Source of the DNA: Bacillota bacterium
Lineage (GTDB): Bacteria; Bacillota; Clostridia; Lutisporales; Lutisporaceae
DNA length: 28,213 nucleotides
Reading direction: 5' to 3'
Assembly: GCA_023230985.1 (NCBI GenBank)
Contig: JALNWH010000013.1
Span: forward strand, 1 to 28,213
The notes beneath the pieces were generated by a model. The model did not search any database, was not told where the DNA came from, and saw nothing but the letters and a program-made list of their open reading frames with translations. Shown here one piece after another: positions 7,746 to 16,609 of this stretch (position 1 is the stretch's first letter; every line of letters starts with the position of its first letter). Position numbers and translations under genes: made by a program.

Positions 7746-7754
7746 AATAATCTT

Positions 7755-9458
7755 CTAACTTGGTTTCCAAAACTTATTACCTATTACTCCATATATTATT
7801 CTGAATTTTTCACTGACAGATGATTTTGAAACACCGTATTTATCGGACAGATTTTTTTGTGTTATATCTTTACAAGAAAATTTGCAATATGCATATTCCA
7901 AAGCCGCAGCCCATACCTCTACCTTGCCTATCTTCGGCACTTCGGGATAAGAAGACTTAATAAAGTCATACCATATATCCTCTACAATTTTCTTATAAGG
8001 TGTATTGTAGCAGTTTTTCATCATTATAAAGGCCTTATCCCTGACCTTATCCCACTCTTTTTTCCATTCATCTCTTAATAAGCTTTCTGCTTCTATAGTT
8101 ACTTCTTCAATAGAACCATCTAAAAAGACCTTATACGGTTCTTTGGCACCCAATCTGCTTAGTAAGAAAATTGATTCAAGTTTAATACTTTTATCTATAT
8201 CGGCACGCAATATGTATTTTCTAATTAATGACTCTAATTCATATAAATTATCCGTCTTAATTTTATTAAATATCAACTTCTTTAAAATGTATTTATCAAA
8301 TATTAATGCAAAATATAATAGCCTAAAAATATCAGTGTCATTCTTAAGCAATGCCTTGCAGTCTTCTGCCGGTAATGATACAAAATAATAAATTTTCTTT
8401 ATTCTTGCTGAAATTTCCTCTTTCGGCAATTGATAATTATAAGGTAAAAAAACATGTTTTGTATGGCCGCCTTTTATATTCCCTACCACTTTACGATAAA
8501 AATCACTAAGAAAATTATCATTGTCCAATGCTTCCAACCTATCCCATAAAGCCAGCGCTTCCATATATTTTTTGCAATTATATGCTGCAATAGCTGTGTA
8601 GTGAATATATTGCGGGTTCTGCCCATTAAAACTTAATAGTCGTCTGTAAGCATGGTAAGCCTCCTTGTGTTTGTTTAAACAACCTAATGTATCAGCAACT
8701 TTATAAGCATATTCTTCGTTATCTGCTTTTAGTTTTCTGATTATCCTTATTTGCCTTTCAGCCAAATTCTTTATCCCCAGATTATTGTAGTAAATACACA
8801 AATTGCAATTTGCGTGTATATTAAGCGGTTGAAATTTTATAACTTCCATTGCCATTTTTATGGCTTTTTCTACTTCACCTAAGTAAAAATATGAAAGAGA
8901 TAAATTATTCTTGGCAGGAAGTGCATTTGGAAGCTTTTTCACTACTTCTTCAAAAGCTTTCAGCGCTTTTTCATACTCTCGCCTTTCAAGGGCTTTTATA
9001 CCTTCTTCTTCAATTTTATATACCTTTTCTAATTCTTCATCGTCTAAGTTATTATTTGCTTCTTTTATAAGATTCAGCATTTCTAAAATGTTTTCTGCTT
9101 CTTCAACAAATTCACCAAAGGGAGCTATTTTTAAATATTTTTCAAAATAATAAGCAGACTTTTTTATCTTTTGGATCTGTAAATAATTACAGCCCAATCC
9201 AAAATAACATTCTTCATAATCGGGATCCAAATTATTAATAATATTTAATAAAACCTCAGAAGAAAGATCTATATATCCTAACTCAGCAAGCAATCCCGCA
9301 TAGCTAAACTGCATTAAGCTATCATCCGGTTTTATTCTTACCGCCTTTTCTATATATCTAAGTGCTGACTTAAGGCTACCGTTTTGCTGGTGCTTAAAGC
9401 TAAGATCAAAATAAAACTCAGCACCTCTTTCAAAAGATAACACCTTTCCTACTGCCAT
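7755..9458 (-). CDS. TPR-repeat protein with C-terminal helix-turn-helix
   Basis: A 567-residue soluble protein with no signal peptide. Tetratricopeptide repeats fill the first 310 residues, for example SALRYIEKAVRIKPDDSLMQ near 30 and EKALKAFEEVVKKLPNALPA near 160. The middle (320-500) is helical without a motif I know. The last 40 residues contain ITQKNLSDKYGVSKSSVSEK, a textbook helix-turn-helix. TPRs bind partner peptides, so this may be a TPR-coupled regulator, but the HTH could also be a fold without DNA binding. AGGTGG precedes the ATG. It is a single gene with its own terminator, between the small membrane proteins and degU. Confidence 0.82.
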   Translation of the reverse strand: MAVGKVLSFERGAEFYFDLSFKHQQNGSLKSALRYIEKAVRIKPDDSLMQFSYAGLLAELGYIDLSSEVLLNIINNLDPDYEECYFGLGCNYLQIQKIKKSAYYFEKYLKIAPFGEFVEEAENILEMLNLIKEANNNLDDEELEKVYKIEEEGIKALERREYEKALKAFEEVVKKLPNALPAKNNLSLSYFYLGEVEKAIKMAMEVIKFQPLNIHANCNLCIYYNNLGIKNLAERQIRIIRKLKADNEEYAYKVADTLGCLNKHKEAYHAYRRLLSFNGQNPQYIHYTAIAAYNCKKYMEALALWDRLEALDNDNFLSDFYRKVVGNIKGGHTKHVFLPYNYQLPKEEISARIKKIYYFVSLPAEDCKALLKNDTDIFRLLYFALIFDKYILKKLIFNKIKTDNLYELESLIRKYILRADIDKSIKLESIFLLSRLGAKEPYKVFLDGSIEEVTIEAESLLRDEWKKEWDKVRDKAFIMMKNCYNTPYKKIVEDIWYDFIKSSYPEVPKIGKVEVWAAALEYAYCKFSCKDITQKNLSDKYGVSKSSVSEKFRIIYGVIGNKFWKPS

Positions 9459-9602
9459 ATAAACACCACCTATTTATCGCTGTATAACTCACTTAACCGC
9501 TATTCTATTATAACATTATTCATTTTCATATCCTATATACCTAGTTTAAACTCTATTGGTATTTAAATTAAGTTTATCATATAAATATATATTTAAATAG
9601 AT

Positions 9603-9640
9603 AAAAAAATAAATCAGCAATTATAAAAATGCCGATTTAA
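9603..9640 (-). terminator. Terminator of the cheW-degS-degU operon
   Basis: On the minus strand AAATCGGCA (9630-9638) pairs with TGCTGATTT (9611-9619), nine pairs with one G-U, around a ten-base loop, followed by ATTTTTTTAT. It lies about 25 bases past the degU stop. Confidence 0.75.
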
Positions 9641-9662
9641 AATAAAAAATAAGTACTCAAAG

Positions 9663-10322
9663 CTAATAGTTTGCTTTTATGTTATTTTTAAATGCATAAA
9701 TGGCCGCCTTTGTCCTATCATTAACATTTATTTTCTTAAATATACTGGATACGTGATTTTTCACAGTCTTTTCGCTTATAAATAAATTCTCTGCTATTTT
9801 TTTATTATTCAATCCTTCTCCGATAAGCGATAATACTTCATATTCTCTTTTTGTCAATTCGTTGTTTGCTCTCCTTGACCTTGTTTTGGCAGCTTTATTG
9901 AAATTATACTCTTTTACCAAGTCAACTGCCAGCTTTGGCTGTATATATGATTCTCCCTTATATACATCTTTTACTGCTTTTAATAAGGACTGAGAGTCCG
10001 AGTCTTTTAAAACATAACCTAAAGCACCTAATTCCATAGTTTCTGTCAAATATTCTCTGGATTCATGTATTGTTAACATCACTGTCTTTATTTTTAACTT
10101 TTCCTCTTTAATTTTTCTTAGAGTTGCTATACCGCCCATAACAGGCATATTTATATCTAAAAGAAGAACATCGGGGCTTAACTCTTTAATTTTTTCGATT
10201 GCCTCATAGCCATTTGAAGCCTGCCCTATTATCTCAAAATCTTCTTCTAATTCCAATATCTTCGTTAGACCTTCTCTAACCAATGAATGATCATCAGCTA
10301 TAAGGATTCTTATTTTACTCAT
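9663..10322 (-). CDS. degU: DegU-like response regulator (NarL/FixJ family)
   Basis: A 219-residue two-domain regulator. The receiver domain (1-120) has ADDH (9-12), the phosphoacceptor Asp56 in LLLDINMP, and later Thr/Lys positions. The LuxR-type HTH fills the last 65 residues (LTKREYEVLSLIGEGLNNKK and then SEKTVKNHVSSIFKKI). Asp56 matches the position in B. subtilis DegU. I start at 10322 because GAGGTG lies just before it; the ATG at 10334 overlaps that ribosome site. It follows degS almost without a gap, and DegS is its likely kinase. In Bacillus DegU controls exoenzymes, motility and biofilm; its targets here are unknown. Confidence 0.9.
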   Translation of the reverse strand: MSKIRILIADDHSLVREGLTKILELEEDFEIIGQASNGYEAIEKIKELSPDVLLLDINMPVMGGIATLRKIKEEKLKIKTVMLTIHESREYLTETMELGALGYVLKDSDSQSLLKAVKDVYKGESYIQPKLAVDLVKEYNFNKAAKTRSRRANNELTKREYEVLSLIGEGLNNKKIAENLFISEKTVKNHVSSIFKKINVNDRTKAAIYAFKNNIKANY

Positions 10323-10336
10323 CTCACACCTCATCT

Positions 10337-11467
10337 CTAAAACTGGTTGATTGGGATAGACACCTGTATCCTTGTCCCTTCTTTGGGTTTGGAAATTATC
10401 TCAAATTTCCCGTTCAAAAGTTCGACTCTTTCCTGCATACTCAATAAACCATAACCGTTATTCTCATTAAACATTTTATTCAACTTTGTATCGAATCCGA
10501 TACCATTATCACTAATAAATAATTTAATGCTTTTCTTTAAATATTCAATTTTCACAGATACTATTGTAGCCCTTGAATGTTTCATGACATTTGTTAATGC
10601 CTCCTGCACTATCCTAAATATGGTAAGTTCAATAGCCGGTATTAATTTTTCAGCTATGCCGAAAATTTTAAACTCAGCAAAAATCCCTGTGTCCTTACTG
10701 AACTTATCAACAAGTTGCTCTACTGTCGGCACTAATCCTAAATCATCAAGAGACATAGGTCTCAAATCATATATCATCTTTCTAACATCTTTCAAACTTG
10801 AGCGCATTGTATCTTTTATAATATTCAACTCTTGTTTTGCCTTTTCTTTATCAATATCTATCAGCTTCTCGCATAACTCAGACTTTAGTATTACATTGGC
10901 CAAAACCTGTGCAGGACCGTCATGTATTTCCCTTGTCAACCTATACCTTTCTTCTTCTTGTGCTTTAATCACCTTGATACCCAGATATTGCTTCTCCTTT
11001 ATATCTTCCAGTTTAACATTTACATCCTGCAAGTCTCCGCTTAAATAACCTAAAACCACCCCAATCTGTGAAACCAATTTTTCTGCTTTTTTCAGGGTTT
11101 CCTTTGCTATTTTTAATCTGGATTCAAGTTCATTACGTCTTTTTATAAAAATCTGTTCCTCATTCTTTTTCAAAAGCAATTGTAATTGCAGCTCTTTTGC
11201 TTTCTCATAAGCTTCCTTTATTTCATTTTCCGAATAGTTTTTAAAACTTTTATTAACAACCATAAGCCTATATCTGCTATCTCTTTCCATTTTTTCAAGT
11301 TCTTCCACCAGTTTAATAATCTCTATTGTTTTAGCTTGTATTTCACCAAGCTCCTGTTCAATAACTTTGCACTGTTTTCTTGACTCTTCTACAATATCAA
11401 AGATTTGATTTTGGCTATTTTCTATTGCTTTTATTGTTCTATTAATTATTTTTGTTAATTTTTCCAT
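10337..11467 (-). CDS. degS: DegS-like cytoplasmic sensor histidine kinase
   Basis: A 376-residue kinase without membrane segments, as in B. subtilis DegS. Residues 1-170 form a long coiled-coil sensor region; HisKA_3 follows with EEERYRLTREIHDGPAQ, where His182 is the phosphate acceptor; the HATPase_c domain (about 280-375) has the N box TNVMKHSRA, the G1 box DNGIGFD and the G2 region GYGLLSMQERVELL. The ATG at 11467 has GAGGGAG upstream; an earlier ATG at 11485 overlaps that site. It lies between cheW and degU in one operon. The signal is unknown; the neighbouring CheW is an unusual partner. Confidence 0.9.
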   Translation of the reverse strand: MEKLTKIINRTIKAIENSQNQIFDIVEESRKQCKVIEQELGEIQAKTIEIIKLVEELEKMERDSRYRLMVVNKSFKNYSENEIKEAYEKAKELQLQLLLKKNEEQIFIKRRNELESRLKIAKETLKKAEKLVSQIGVVLGYLSGDLQDVNVKLEDIKEKQYLGIKVIKAQEEERYRLTREIHDGPAQVLANVILKSELCEKLIDIDKEKAKQELNIIKDTMRSSLKDVRKMIYDLRPMSLDDLGLVPTVEQLVDKFSKDTGIFAEFKIFGIAEKLIPAIELTIFRIVQEALTNVMKHSRATIVSVKIEYLKKSIKLFISDNGIGFDTKLNKMFNENNGYGLLSMQERVELLNGKFEIISKPKEGTRIQVSIPINQF

Positions 11468-11505
11468 GTTTATGTTCTCCCTCATAAGCTTAGATTGTTT
11501 AAATA

Positions 11506-11958
11506 TTATTCAATTGTTTCTAAAGCCTCATATTCATTTTCGCTGAATAACTTGTCCAATTCCAAAATAATAAGTATTCTGTCCTGTGCTTTACCTATTC
11601 CCGTTATGTATTTTCTATCAATACCCGCTACTATATCGGGTGCCGGTTCTATGCTTTCCTCGCTAATACTTATTACTTCGGAAGCATCATCCACAATAAA
11701 ACCTATTTTCTTTGAATCAATACTCATTACCATTATTCTAGTCTGCTCTCTTAAATCATTATCGGCTATATTAAAACGTTTCTTTAAGTTAATTATTGGG
11801 ATTATCTCGCCCCTGAGATTAATTATTCCTTCAATGAATTCCGGAGTGTTAGGAACCTTCACAGGTTCTAAATAATTAACTATTTCCTTAACCTGCATTA
11901 TATTTACAGCGTATTCTTCGTTACCCAGATTAAATATCACTAATTGAACATCAGCCAT
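11506..11958 (-). CDS. cheW: CheW chemotaxis coupling protein
   Basis: A 150-residue single-domain CheW, the usual length. Typical features are LVIFNLGNEEYAVNIMQVKE at the start, then VKVPNTPEFIEGIINLRGEI and IPIINLKKRF, and a late TGIGKAQDRILIILELDKLF. CheW bridges chemoreceptors and the kinase CheA. There is no cheA, receptor or flagellar gene in the window; instead degS starts 38 bases downstream. GGAGG is 8 bases before the ATG. It opens the cheW-degS-degU operon, which suggests co-expression of a receptor-array adaptor with the DegS/DegU switch. Confidence 0.95.
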   Translation of the reverse strand: MADVQLVIFNLGNEEYAVNIMQVKEIVNYLEPVKVPNTPEFIEGIINLRGEIIPIINLKKRFNIADNDLREQTRIMVMSIDSKKIGFIVDDASEVISISEESIEPAPDIVAGIDRKYITGIGKAQDRILIILELDKLFSENEYEALETIE

Positions 11959-12052
11959 TTTTTATACCTCCAATTTCCTATTTAAAAAGTATAAATTATA
12001 TTGTTCAGTTAATAGCATACATTTTATTAGAACAAAAAATTATAATCCGACT

Positions 12053-12253
12053 TTAATTACTTTGATTACTATCATTGTTTTGTATTTCAACTGTGCCTAA
12101 TTGACTCTTTACTTGAAATCTAATCCAGTCTATATACTTTTTTCGTAATTTTTGTTGTTCCGATTTTTCTTCTTCTTCCAATTCTTCTGATTTTGATTTT
12201 TTATATAGAAAATTTATCCTGTCTATATCCTCTTTTGTTATCACATTAATCAT
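12053..12253 (-). CDS. DUF896 / UPF0291 protein (YnzC-like)
   Basis: A 66-residue protein matching the UPF0291 (DUF896) family: ITKEDIDRINFLYKKSKSEE, a two-helix hairpin with EEEKSEQQKLRKKYIDWIR, then a short disordered tail. B. subtilis YnzC is a small helical protein from the SOS-linked yneA operon; its function is unclear. Its ATG overlaps the stop of the cyclodeaminase gene in an ATGA, so translation is coupled to the hut operon. No functional link between this family and histidine breakdown is known to me. Confidence 0.85.
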   Translation of the reverse strand: MINVITKEDIDRINFLYKKSKSEELEEEEKSEQQKLRKKYIDWIRFQVKSQLGTVEIQNNDSNQSN

Positions 12254-12891
12254 CCTATTCTGTTATTTACTGCCTCCATCGTCTTTCTATGCAATGTCTT
12301 TGCTTCTTCCAGCAGTTGTTTGCTTCTTTCTATAGCATTATCTTTGGTAGTTTCGTCTTTTATGGTAGGCAGATTTATATTTACATTAAGCAACGCACCT
12401 TCTAAGCCGGCTAAAGCCAAAAGACATCCAACGCCTACATCGGATACGGCATTTTTATTACCATATAAAGCTATGTATTTTTGATTCATCAGTATTGCAT
12501 GACATTTCTCCGCCGTAGTCAACGGTACATTCAAAGTATAAATACTTGCCTCTTCTATCTTTTTATTTCTTATTTCTATGTTTTGTTCCGTATCCTTTGG
12601 CAATCTAATCGTTTCCATGAATTTATTAAAAGCCTTTGTATCTTCATCCGTAAGCTTATATAGATCTTCTCTTATACTTTTTATATTATTATACTCATCC
12701 AAGAATTTTGATTTTATATTTTCATCAAGTGAATCAAAAGATTTTTTACCTATAGATAGACTTACAACCATCATAGTTAAGGATGCAGCCAATACTCCTG
12801 CTAATGCGGCTGTACTTCCCCCGCCGGGTGCCGGTTCTTCACTCCCCAAAAGTTCATTATATTGTTTTAAACTCATATTTATTAGATCCAA
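12250..12891 (-). CDS. Formimidotetrahydrofolate cyclodeaminase (FTCD_C/FchA family)
   Basis: A 213-residue, all-helical enzyme of the FTCD C-terminal domain family, here as a stand-alone protein. The signature SEEPAPGGGSTAALAGVLAA (about 17-36) is the folate-binding loop. It converts 5-formimino-THF to 5,10-methenyl-THF and ammonia, the last step after histidine breakdown. The start is a TTG at 12891: GGAGGG ends 6 bases upstream, while the next ATG, 15 bases later, is too far. It follows hutI after a 44-base gap and overlaps the YnzC-like gene by four bases. A formiminotransferase partner is not in the window. Confidence 0.88.
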   Translation of the reverse strand: MDLINMSLKQYNELLGSEEPAPGGGSTAALAGVLAASLTMMVVSLSIGKKSFDSLDENIKSKFLDEYNNIKSIREDLYKLTDEDTKAFNKFMETIRLPKDTEQNIEIRNKKIEEASIYTLNVPLTTAEKCHAILMNQKYIALYGNKNAVSDVGVGCLLALAGLEGALLNVNINLPTIKDETTKDNAIERSKQLLEEAKTLHRKTMEAVNNRIG

Positions 12892-12935
12892 TACATTCCC
12901 TCCTTCCTACAAAAAGTGAATAATATAAAAGTAGT

Positions 12936-14168
12936 TTACTTTAATATTCCGTTATTGGCAACTATTTTTCCGCCTTTTACTACTTTATCTACATGGTTAA
13001 TTCCAAAATGATATACTATATAGTTAACATTAGGGCTATCAAATATTACTAAATCCGCTTTCTTGCCAATCTCAATAGAGCCAATCTCATTCTCTCTGCC
13101 TATAGCATAAGCGGCATTTATAGTCATGCCTTTTATTATCTCCAAAGGAGTCATTTTCATGCCAAAACATGCAAAAGTCATTATAGTTTGCAGGTTTTCC
13201 GTAGGACAGGTCCCCGGATTATAGTCTGTTGAAATTGCAACCCTAACACCATTTTCTATCATTTTTCTCGCCGGTGCAAATTTCCCTGTCATCAAATAAA
13301 ATGAAGTTCCCGGAAGAAGCACTGCTGTTACATTTGCATCTGCCATATCATTAATCCCTTGTTCCGATACCGCCAATAGATGCTCCGCCGATATGGCCCC
13401 CATCTTGGCGGCAAGTTCTCCGCCACCCAAAGGAACTATTTCATCAGCATGGATTTTTAACTTAAAGCCTAATTCTTTGGATTTTTTCATAATATATTCC
13501 GATTCTGCTACAGAAAATACACCGTCTTCGCAAAATATATCTGCAAATTCTGCAAGTCCGTTTTCTTTAATATATGGCATAACATCCTTGATCATAAAAT
13601 CCGCATAACCTTTATTATTCCCCTTAAACTCCGGAGGGATAGCATGAGCCCCCATATATGTTGAAACAATATCAACAGGATGCTCTATATTTAGTTCCTT
13701 AGCAGCTTCCAGACACTTTATTTCCGAATCAAAATCCAATCCGTATCCGGATTTGGCCTCTACTGTCGTAGTTCCGTGAATAAGCATTTGATCCAGGCTC
13801 TTCCTTGCTTTATCCTTAAGCTGTTCCTTGGATAATTCTCTTGTAGCCCGAACGGTACTCAGTATTCCGCCGCCTGATTCCAATATCTTTATATAAGGTA
13901 CCCCGGAAAGCTTCATGGGAAGTTCATTTTCTCTTGAGCCTCCATGAACTAAATGGGTGTGACAGTCTACAAGCCCGGGTGTAACTGTCTTTCCCTTGGC
14001 GTCAATGATTTCTATATTTTTATCACATAGGCAGTCAGGTATTACCCCCGTGCCTATACTTTTAATCAGTCCGTCCTTAATGATAATATATCCGTTTTCA
14101 ATAACACCGTCTAATATTGAATCCGTGCATGTCACAATATAAGATGCGTTTTTAATAATTAAACCCAT
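12936..14168 (-). CDS. hutI: Imidazolonepropionase (HutI)
   Basis: A 410-residue amidohydrolase of normal HutI length. Metal ligands His70 and His72 are in VDCHTHLVHGGSRENE; the family block SGVPYIKILESGGGILSTVR binds substrate; further ligands are in KIHADEIVPLGG and ISTDYNPG. It opens 4-imidazolone-5-propionate to N-formimino-L-glutamate, the third step of histidine use. A GAGGAGG ribosome site precedes the ATG, and the gene starts 10 bases after hutH. Urocanate hydratase (HutU), which should make its substrate, is not next to it. Confidence 0.97.
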   Translation of the reverse strand: MGLIIKNASYIVTCTDSILDGVIENGYIIIKDGLIKSIGTGVIPDCLCDKNIEIIDAKGKTVTPGLVDCHTHLVHGGSRENELPMKLSGVPYIKILESGGGILSTVRATRELSKEQLKDKARKSLDQMLIHGTTTVEAKSGYGLDFDSEIKCLEAAKELNIEHPVDIVSTYMGAHAIPPEFKGNNKGYADFMIKDVMPYIKENGLAEFADIFCEDGVFSVAESEYIMKKSKELGFKLKIHADEIVPLGGGELAAKMGAISAEHLLAVSEQGINDMADANVTAVLLPGTSFYLMTGKFAPARKMIENGVRVAISTDYNPGTCPTENLQTIMTFACFGMKMTPLEIIKGMTINAAYAIGRENEIGSIEIGKKADLVIFDSPNVNYIVYHFGINHVDKVVKGGKIVANNGILK

Positions 14169-14178
14169 ATTTACCTCC

Positions 14179-15705
14179 TCATTTCAACTGACCTATTTGT
14201 TCTTCAACGACCTTAACAAATATTTCTTCCTTAACCATTTCATCCAGCTTTTCAATATCAATATACATTATCCTGTCTTCCTCTACCGGCGGTACATACT
14301 TTCTTATTTCTTCATAAGCCTTTTTGGTACCTGCACCTAAAACCGGGTTACCCCTAAAGCTTATAGCCTGTGAAGCGGCAAAAGCTTCTATTGCCAAAAC
14401 TTTTTGCACATTATCTATAATAAGCCTTGCCTTCCTCGCCGCCGTAGTCCCCATACTCACATGGTCTTCCTGATTAGCTGATGAGGGTATGGAATCTACA
14501 CTGGCAGGGTGAGCAAGAACCTTATTTTCTGAAACCATAGAAGCCGCAGAATATTGAGTGATCATAAAACCGGAATTCAAACCTCCGTTCTTGGTTAAAA
14601 AGGCGGGTAAATCATTAAGCTGCGGATTTACCAATCTTTCTATCCTTCTTTCGGAGACATTCGCCAATTCAGATAAAGCAATACCCAGAAAATCCATTGC
14701 CAAGGCTATGGGTTGACCGTGAAAGTTTCCCCCGGAAATAACTTTATCATCATCGGGGAAGATTAAAGGATTGTCTGTTGCGGCATTTAATTCTATAGAG
14801 ATAATATCTTTAACATAGTTTATAGCATCCCTGCTTGCACCGTGTATTTGAGGTATACACCTTAGAGAATATGCATCTTGTACTCTCTTTTCCCCTTGGG
14901 ATGTTATTAGACTGCTTCCTTCTATTATTCTTAATATATTTTCAGCAGATATAATCTCTCCTATCTGACCTCTTGCCTTGTGAACTATATCATCAAAAGC
15001 ATCTTTTATTCCCGTTAATGCTTCTAATGTCATAGCCGATATTATATCCGACGTTTTCATTAAGTTTAATGCATCATATAAAGTTAATACTCCGATAGCC
15101 ATCATAACAGGTGTCCCGTTTATTAGTGCAAGGCCTTCTTTGGATGTAAGAATCACCGGCTCTATCCCGGCCTTTGCCATGGCTTCTTTCCCCGGCATTC
15201 TTATACCTTTATATATAGCCTCTCCTTCTCCAAGCATAACCAATACCATATTTGCCAATGGAGCTAAATCACCGCTGGCTCCTAAGGAACCTTTTTCCCT
15301 AATAATCGGATGCACCCCTTTATTCAGCATATCTATAAGTATATTGACCGTCCCCAGTCTAATACCGGAAAACCCTTTTGCCAACGCATTGGCTCTTAAA
15401 AGCATAACACCTCTTACGGTTTCTTCAGGCAGGGGCTCTCCCAATGCACAGGAGTGACTTACGATAAGATTTCTTTGAAGGGCTTCCGTATCTTCTTTAG
15501 AAATAAAAGTATCGCTAAACTTACCGAAACCTGTTGTAATACCATAAACAACCGCGCCCTTATCAACCAGTTCATCTACATAATCTCTTGACCTTTGAAT
15601 TTTTAGCTTCGCTTCTTCTGAAAGACTTACCTTAAAACCGTTTCTTGTAACATCCACTACGTTTTCAATCGTCAGGTGCTCTCCGTCTAAAAGTATATGT
15701 CCCAT
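14179..15705 (-). CDS. hutH: Histidine ammonia-lyase (HutH)
   Basis: A 508-residue protein of normal HutH length. The Ala143-Ser144-Gly145 triad in GSLGASGDLAPLANM forms the MIO cofactor autocatalytically; YGITTGFGKF near 54 carries the catalytic Tyr, and the QEDHVSMG block near 410 is also conserved. It deaminates L-histidine to trans-urocanate and ammonia in the cytoplasm. AGGAGT lies before the ATG. It heads the operon hutH-hutI-cyclodeaminase-ynzC; a promoter candidate with an inverted repeat is just upstream. Confidence 0.97.
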   Translation of the reverse strand: MGHILLDGEHLTIENVVDVTRNGFKVSLSEEAKLKIQRSRDYVDELVDKGAVVYGITTGFGKFSDTFISKEDTEALQRNLIVSHSCALGEPLPEETVRGVMLLRANALAKGFSGIRLGTVNILIDMLNKGVHPIIREKGSLGASGDLAPLANMVLVMLGEGEAIYKGIRMPGKEAMAKAGIEPVILTSKEGLALINGTPVMMAIGVLTLYDALNLMKTSDIISAMTLEALTGIKDAFDDIVHKARGQIGEIISAENILRIIEGSSLITSQGEKRVQDAYSLRCIPQIHGASRDAINYVKDIISIELNAATDNPLIFPDDDKVISGGNFHGQPIALAMDFLGIALSELANVSERRIERLVNPQLNDLPAFLTKNGGLNSGFMITQYSAASMVSENKVLAHPASVDSIPSSANQEDHVSMGTTAARKARLIIDNVQKVLAIEAFAASQAISFRGNPVLGAGTKKAYEEIRKYVPPVEEDRIMYIDIEKLDEMVKEEIFVKVVEEQIGQLK

Positions 15706-15756
15706 TAGATTCCAACTCCTTTAAATTTATATATTTTATTTTTATAATAGAATATT

Positions 15757-15788
15757 TATATAGTAAATTTACTTTGAACGATACAAAG
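15757..15788 (-). promoter_or_regulatory. Candidate hut promoter with inverted repeat
   Basis: On the minus strand TTGTAT (15781-15786) and TATATA (15757-15762) are 18 bases apart. The inverted repeat CTTTG-N7-CAAAG (15772-15788) overlaps the -35 element, a position suited to an operator. No known hut regulator motif is recognised. Confidence 0.35.
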
Positions 15789-15802
15789 CAAATTAACATC
15801 TT

Positions 15803-16360
15803 TTAAAAATTCTTAAAACTAAAAGTTGAAACGGGAGTATATATTCTTTTTCCCCTTATTTGCTCGCTTTTTATCAATAAAACCGACTTCACATTAATCG
15901 GAGGTATTATGCTTAAATCCAGCCTATCTTTAAGAACATTGAAATCTGTATTTAGAACTAAATCCTGAGCAATGGTTATATGAGGTGCATATGGTCTATT
16001 ATCTTTTTTAAAACCTTCATCTATCAAACCTTTCTCTATTGAACTATATAAACTTATAAGAGGATTATTGTCATAAACCATTCCAAGCCATAGTGCATGT
16101 ATACTTCCTCGCCCTTTAAAAAATCCAACCTTATTGATCTCTAAACTAAAGACTTCATGGATTGCCGCTATTTGTCCCAAAACTTTATTTACCTTAGAAA
16201 CATCACCTTGTTCTATTTCTCCCAAAAACTTAAGAGTTATATGAAAATTATCTATATATTTATATCTTCCTCTGTCTGCATTTCTTTTTACTGTGGATTG
16301 TATTGCTTTAATACTCTCCTTCACTGATGTGTCAAGATTAATACCTATAAATGTTCTCAT
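15803..16360 (-). CDS. thpR: RNA 2',3'-cyclic phosphodiesterase (ThpR/LigT)
   Basis: A 185-residue 2H phosphoesterase of standard length. Both catalytic HxTx motifs are present: HITLKFLGE near residue 44 and HITIAQD near 130. It opens 2',3'-cyclic phosphates to 2'-phosphates on RNA ends; older names are 2'-5' RNA ligase. The start MRTFIGINLD is the classic family N-terminus, with AAAGG about 9 bases upstream. It is 97 bases upstream of hutH in the same direction, but a promoter candidate in the gap suggests separate transcription. Confidence 0.95.
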   Translation of the reverse strand: MRTFIGINLDTSVKESIKAIQSTVKRNADRGRYKYIDNFHITLKFLGEIEQGDVSKVNKVLGQIAAIHEVFSLEINKVGFFKGRGSIHALWLGMVYDNNPLISLYSSIEKGLIDEGFKKDNRPYAPHITIAQDLVLNTDFNVLKDRLDLSIIPPINVKSVLLIKSEQIRGKRIYTPVSTFSFKNF

Positions 16361-16580
16361 AAAAATAAAACCTTTCTATAAAATTACAAAAACATCAACC
16401 CTCACTAATTATATATTAGCTGTTTTTATATTACAATAGAAGTGGTTTTGGATTTATAATTCCGCTGCTTTAAAGTTATTGTTAAGGCATTGTATATATA
16501 TCTATATTCTTATTGAGATTATTAAATATAATAAGCTACTTATCAGAAATAGTTAAGGTGCGAACTGTAACATTTTAAAT

Positions 16581-16608
16581 AAAAAAAGCCCGGTTAGGGG
16601 CTTTTTTA
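16581..16608 (-). terminator. Terminator of the transglutaminase-like gene
   Basis: AAAAAAGCCC and GGGCTTTTTT pair around a six-base loop. It lies directly after the stop at 16610; the minus-strand side ends in a run of seven U. Confidence 0.88.
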
Positions 16609-16609
16609 T

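Noticed and set aside
10527..11048. A 173-codon plus-strand frame opposite degS
   Set aside because: Antisense shadow of a well-conserved histidine kinase; no ribosome site or family match.
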